Positions 24,412-27,527 of a DNA stretch of 27,527 bases are shown here, in pieces; position 1 is the stretch's first letter, and each line of letters opens with the position of its first letter. The notes under the pieces were generated by a model. That model was not told where the DNA came from, ran no database searches, and saw only the letters and a list, made by a program, of their open reading frames with translations. The position numbers and the translations under genes were made by a program. This stretch comes from JAVBRA01 sp031548435 (GTDB taxonomy: Bacteria > Bacteroidota > Bacteroidia > Bacteroidales > Rikenellaceae). The stretch spans positions 1 through 27,527 of the forward strand of contig JAVBRA010000028.1 in the NCBI GenBank assembly GCA_031548435.1, given 5' to 3'.

Positions 24412-25748
24412 GCAGACTGTTGATCCGCGACGCCCTGATCATCAACGAGGGCGAGCGCTATAAAGGGGCCGTCGTGGTCAACGGCGGCCGCATCGAGCAA
24501 ATCGTAAAGGGCGAATCCCCGCATGATTTCCAAGGGCAAGTCATCGAAGCCGAAGGGCTGTGGCTGCTGCCCGGGGTCATCGACGACCAGGTGCATTTCC
24601 GCGAGCCGGGCCTCACCCACAAGGGCGACATCCACTCCGAGTCGATGGCCGCCGTGGCCGGGGGCATCACCTCGTACATGGAGATGCCCAACACCGTGCC
24701 GCCGGCCACCACCATCGAACTTCTGGAGGAAAAGTTCGCCATCGCCGAACAAAATTCCTTTGCCAACTACTCGTTCTACCTCGGGGCCACCAACGGCAAC
24801 ATCGGGGAGATCGGGAAAATCGACCCGAAAAGGGTGTGCGGGGTGAAGGTATTCATGGGTTCGTCGACGGGCAACATGCTGGTGGATGACGCGACGATGC
24901 TGGAGCGCATCTTCGCCGAGTCGCCCGTGCCCATCGCCACCCATTGCGAGGAGGAGAGCATCATCAAGTACAACCTGGAGCAATACAAGGCGGCCTACGG
25001 AGAGAACATCACGCCGGCCATGCACCCGTTGATCCGGTCGGCCGAGGCGTGCTACGTCTCCACGGCCAAGGCGGTCGAACTGGCCGACAAGCGCGGCGCC
25101 GACCTGCACGTGCTGCACCTGAGCACCGAGCGCGAACTGGCCTTGTTCGACGCAAAAAAACCGCTGAACGAGAAGAAGATCACCAATGAGGTGTGCGTGC
25201 ACCACCTCTGGTTCAGCGACGCCGATTACGCAGACAAAGGCAACTTCATCAAGTGGAACCCGGCCATCAAGACCCTTGCCGACCGCGACGCCCTGCGCAC
25301 GGCAGTCAACACCGGCAAAATAGACGTGGTGGCCACCGACCACGCCCCGCACACCTACGAAGAGAAGTCGCGCGCCTACCTGTCGGCCCCGTCGGGTGGG
25401 CCGCTGGTGCAGCACTCGCTGGCAACCATGCTGGAACTGGCCAAAGAGGGCGTTTATTCAGCGGAAAAGGTGGTCGAGAAAATGGCGCATGCCCCGGCAG
25501 TGCGTTTCAAGATCAAAGAGCGCGGCTTCATCCGCGAGGGCTACCACGCCGACCTGGTGCTGGTCGATCCGGCGGCCGAATGGGAGGTGAACAAGGCCAA
25601 TATCCTGTACAAGTGCGGCTGGTCGCCGCTGGAGGGGGTGCGGTTCTCGTCGAAGGTGGCCCTTACTATCATAGGCGGTCGCATCGTATACAAATACGGC
25701 GAAATCGACCGCTCGTTCCGGGGAACCGCTCTGGAATTCGACCGGTAA
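24408..25748 (+). CDS. pyrC: Dihydroorotase (class I type)
   Basis: A 446-residue cytoplasmic amidohydrolase that closes carbamoyl aspartate to dihydroorotate in pyrimidine synthesis. Motifs seen: VIDDQVHFREPG (60-68), the lysine in GVKVFMGSSTGNM (K147, carboxylated in the family), ATHCEEES (H179), LHVLHLST (H237) and ATDHAPH (D311). The first His of the usual HxH metal motif is Gln61 here; I recall the DDQVHFREPG form from other Bacteroidota, so activity need not be lost. The ATG overlaps the glycosyltransferase stop (ATGA), indicating translational coupling between a cell-envelope sugar transferase and a nucleotide enzyme. Alternative: another cyclic amidohydrolase, such as a hydantoinase-like protein, less likely. 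Confidence 0.88.
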   Translation: MSRLLIRDALIINEGERYKGAVVVNGGRIEQIVKGESPHDFQGQVIEAEGLWLLPGVIDDQVHFREPGLTHKGDIHSESMAAVAGGITSYMEMPNTVPPATTIELLEEKFAIAEQNSFANYSFYLGATNGNIGEIGKIDPKRVCGVKVFMGSSTGNMLVDDATMLERIFAESPVPIATHCEEESIIKYNLEQYKAAYGENITPAMHPLIRSAEACYVSTAKAVELADKRGADLHVLHLSTERELALFDAKKPLNEKKITNEVCVHHLWFSDADYADKGNFIKWNPAIKTLADRDALRTAVNTGKIDVVATDHAPHTYEEKSRAYLSAPSGGPLVQHSLATMLELAKEGVYSAEKVVEKMAHAPAVRFKIKERGFIREGYHADLVLVDPAAEWEVNKANILYKCGWSPLEGVRFSSKVALTIIGGRIVYKYGEIDRSFRGTALEFDR

Positions 25749-25826
25749 AAACATTTTTTCGTATTTTTTATACGCAAATTTTGGATTGTCAATATATATA
25801 TGACGAACGATCTAAAATTTTATAAT

Positions 25827-26137
25827 ATGAAAAGGAAAGTTGTCTTGCAACCGCCGCTTTTGCAACTATTGCATTAGCCGGAAACAAGCAATCAAAAAAT
25901 GACATCATTTCGGCAAACATCGAAGCGTTGTCTACCGAAGAACCGGCAGTGAGCCAGATTTACAAACCTGCCCCAAAGAGCTTTAGCACAAATGACGCCG
26001 GCCTACTCACTATCAACGGGAATGTATTCGTAGCGGTCACACCGCCCTTTGCCCTTATTTACGAGATGGATTGCCTGCCCAACGGGGACAAGGCATGTGT
26101 AAAGTTCAAACACACTTATACTTTCGACGTATTCTAA
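25827..26137 (+). pseudogene. NVEALA-domain peptide gene with a -1 frameshift
   Basis: From ATG at 25827 the frame reads MKRKVVLQPPLL... and stops at 25875-25877. One base out of phase, the same stretch reads LATAAFATIALAGNKQSK, then NDIISANIEALSTEEP... down to YTFDVF and TAA at 26135-26137. Restoring one base after GTTGTC gives a continuous 103-residue protein, MKRKVVLATAAFATIALAG..., with the classic signal-like leader and a NIEAL motif of the NVEALA family (PF14055-type small exported peptides of Bacteroidales). The gene sits directly before a 6-bladed beta-propeller lipoprotein, the usual partner. The leader TAAAATTTTATAAT is A/T-rich. Its function is unknown in general. The lesion could be real decay or a base-calling error. 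Confidence 0.7.
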
Positions 26138-26140
26138 CCC

Positions 26141-26166
26141 AAACCCCCGTTCATTCGGGGGTTTTT
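26141..26166 (+). terminator. Intrinsic terminator between the NVEALA gene and the propeller gene
   Basis: Stem AAACCCCCG / CGGGGGTTT with a TTCATT loop and a five-T tail, 4 bases after the NVEALA stop and only 15 bases before the next ATG. It would reduce readthrough into the propeller gene. Confidence 0.85.
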
Positions 26167-26181
26167 ACCAACCTCCCGGCC

Positions 26182-27293
26182 ATGAAGAAAATTATTGCTG
26201 TTTTTGCGCTATTCGCATGCCTGACCGCCTGTAAAAAAACAACCGAGACCCAACTGTTTCAGGTCGACGTTCTGACCCCGGGCAACTCCGCCGACCTGTT
26301 TACCGGCGAATACAGAAGCGTTGCCCTGGAAACCCACCCCGACGGCATTCTGACCGACAAAACCGGGAAAATCGTCATCTCCGACAATAAGATATACATT
26401 CAGGATATCGAGCAAAAGGCCATTTTCATTTTCGACGACCGGGGAAACTACCAGTCCAAAATCTCGCGGTTCGGCCGAGGGCACGGAGAGTATGTCCATA
26501 TCAACGACTTCGATGTGTTCGACTCCAAAGTGTACATCACATCATCCGCCCCCAAGAAAGTATTGGTATATTCCGGCAAGGAGATTTTATTGAAGATTTT
26601 CCGTTGGAACCCAGATCCGACTTTACGGATATTATCGACGACTCGAAACTGTTTCTGTACCGGACTTCCAACATCAATGAACCGAACAATTTTTTACTGT
26701 ACGACTTTAAAAAGAATATCATTCTGAAAGAATTCTCCCCGTTCAAACCACAGGGCAGTTGCTCCCTGGCTCCCTCCGTATTCCACCATACGGCCGATGG
26801 GGATCTTTTCGTATCGAAACAATGGGAATACACCATTTATAAACTCGACGAAGAGTCGATCACCCCGTTCTACCAAATCGAGTTCAACAGCAAGGACAGG
26901 CTCCCCGACGACCGGTCTACGATCGAGTGCATGGATTTAATGCCCCCCCTGCAATTCAAACACTTCGCCAGGCGCCTGGATCATATTACGCAAGTGGGAG
27001 AAACCCTGTATATCACTTACATCCTTCAAATGCAATACCATCTTTCGGCCATCAACGTCTCCACGGGCGAATCGAAGACCATGAAGATCGGGGCGGACAA
27101 TGAAGTGCCTTTTGTCTGGACTCCGGCACTGTTTCTTCAGGATGAAGCTGTTTCCCTTATCCCCGCCAACGCCATTTCGCCGAAGAACGATCCGTTCCCG
27201 TCGGACAAGTCCCCGGACAGAATACTGCACGCAGAAGACAATCCGGTGCTGTTCTTCCACAAATTGAAACCGCTCTCTTCCGGCAAACAATAA
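26182..27293 (+). pseudogene. 6-bladed beta-propeller lipoprotein gene with a -1 frameshift
   Basis: The start encodes a lipoprotein, MKKIIAVFALFACLTAC (lipobox Cys17), followed by propeller-like strands (FTGEYRSVALETHPDG, KIVISDNKIYIQDIEQKAIFIFDDRGNYQSKISRFGRGHGEYVHINDFDVF). This is the pattern of the Bacteroidales 6-bladed beta-propeller family (DUF4934-like) with its FGRGHGEY motif. After about codon 132 (near 26578) the similarity continues in another frame: GDFIEDFPLEPRSDFTDIID... to SLIPANAISPKNDPFPSDK and TAA at 27291. A single missing base near 26575-26582 (AAGGA for AAAGGA) explains it; repaired, the protein would be about 370 residues. In the current sequence the first frame stops at 26725-26727. 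The partner NVEALA gene is also frameshifted. Confidence 0.75.
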
Positions 27294-27305
27294 AAAAGAT
27301 AAAAA

Positions 27306-27337
27306 TTTGGATTTCGGGCAAAACGATTATACCTTTG
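27306..27337 (+). promoter_or_regulatory. Complete promoter for tRNA-Leu
   Basis: TTTG at 27306-27309 and TACCTTTG at 27330-27337 are separated by 20 bases, a good fit to the Bacteroidota TTTG-N19/20-TAnnTTTG consensus, 24 bases before the tRNA 5' end. Confidence 0.7.
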
Positions 27338-27361
27338 CTGCGCTTTTTTAAGCTGCCGAGA

Positions 27362-27443
27362 GCGGATGTGGCGTAATTGGTAGCCGCGCCAGACTTAGGA
27401 TCTGGTGCCGTGAGGCGTGGGGGTTCGAGTCCCTTCATCCGCA
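27362..27443 (+). tRNA. tRNA-Leu (anticodon UAG)
   Basis: An 82-base class II tRNA. The acceptor stem GCGGATG pairs with CATCCGC (27436-27442); the D-arm contains TAATTGGTAG; the anticodon stem CCAGA/TCTGG encloses CTTAGGA with anticodon TAG at 27396-27398; a short extra arm (GCC GTGA GGC) and a T-arm with TTCGAGT follow. CCA is not encoded. It reads leucine CUA and, by wobble, other CUN codons. Confidence 0.97.
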
Positions 27444-27447
27444 CAAT

Positions 27448-27478
27448 AAAGACCGTCCGCAGGATGGTCTTTATTTGT
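27448..27478 (+). terminator. Intrinsic terminator after tRNA-Leu
   Basis: Stem AAAGACCGTCC / GGATGGTCTTT (one G.U) with a GCA loop, followed by ATTTGTT, five bases after the tRNA end. Confidence 0.85.
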
Positions 27479-27527
27479 TGGTACGACGACAGGGAGTGCA
27501 CATACTGCACCGCAGCAAGAGACCTCC

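Noticed and set aside
25749..27293. tRNA-associated genomic island inserted at tRNA-Leu
   Set aside because: The lower-GC pair lies on the 5' side of the tRNA, no integrase or duplicated tRNA 3' end is seen, and the pair is a common chromosomal type in Bacteroidales.
27157..27510. 117-codon minus-strand frame over tRNA-Leu
   Set aside because: GLEPPRLTAPDPKSGAATNY is the well-known false protein translated from the antisense of a tRNA-Leu gene.
1..27527. CRISPR array, prophage, restriction or other defence locus
   Set aside because: No regularly spaced repeat series and no cas, integrase, capsid, methylase or nuclease signatures are seen on either strand.
27479..27527. Start of a gene after the tRNA terminator
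   Set aside because: Open frames cross the window edge, but there is no start, leader or recognisable motif in so few bases.

Overview
The window looks like a GC-rich Bacteroidota chromosome, most likely Bacteroidales and possibly Rikenellaceae/Alistipes-like. The phylum call rests on repeated matches to the Bacteroidota -7 promoter box (TAnnTTTG, sometimes with a TTTG -33 element), on lipoproteins with N-terminal MKK signal peptides, and on lineage-typical families: an NVEALA peptide beside a 6-bladed beta-propeller lipoprotein, an M64 peptidase, TamB divergent from tsaD, and a TPR plus beta-barrel envelope pair. The genus is a guess from composition and gene content. Coding density is high and no gap between genes exceeds 300 bases.

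Layout: (a) 49-4732, a two-gene envelope operon (large TPR protein, then an outer-membrane beta-barrel). (b) 4754-4989, a 236-bp palindromic element between convergent genes. (c) 5010-7127, a flippase-like membrane protein on the minus strand, divergent from queG. (d) 7322-9718, a secreted M64-family metallopeptidase gene broken by an in-frame TAA, followed by two small lipoproteins. (e) 9729-9896, a 48-bp perfect palindrome and a half copy of the element in (b), again between convergent genes. (f) 9898-15907, tsaD divergent from tamB, with a CGGC-domain gene overlapping the tamB stop. (g) 16018-18120, exbB-exbD-tonB, energising TonB-dependent outer-membrane transport. (h) 18144-20569, an M20 amidohydrolase of the argE type and argH (arginine biosynthesis), closed by a strong terminator. 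(i) 20701-23442 on the minus strand, a COG2509-type FAD oxidoreductase and a short divergent GH20-like secreted protein without the usual catalytic pair. (j) 23689-25748, a polyprenol-phosphate mannosyltransferase-like GT2 overlapping dihydroorotase. (k) 25827-27293, a lower-GC accessory pair (NVEALA peptide and propeller lipoprotein), each carrying a single-base frameshift. (l) 27362-27443, tRNA-Leu(UAG) with its own promoter and terminator. I see nothing assignable in the last 45 bases.

The core genes (tRNA modification, arginine and pyrimidine synthesis, envelope assembly, TonB energisation) are intact. The three lesions all fall in secreted or surface accessory genes, which suggests strain-level decay rather than random sequencing error, though error cannot be excluded from one sequence. 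The structure least explained by known features is the palindromic intergenic element, present as one full and one half copy, both between convergent gene pairs.
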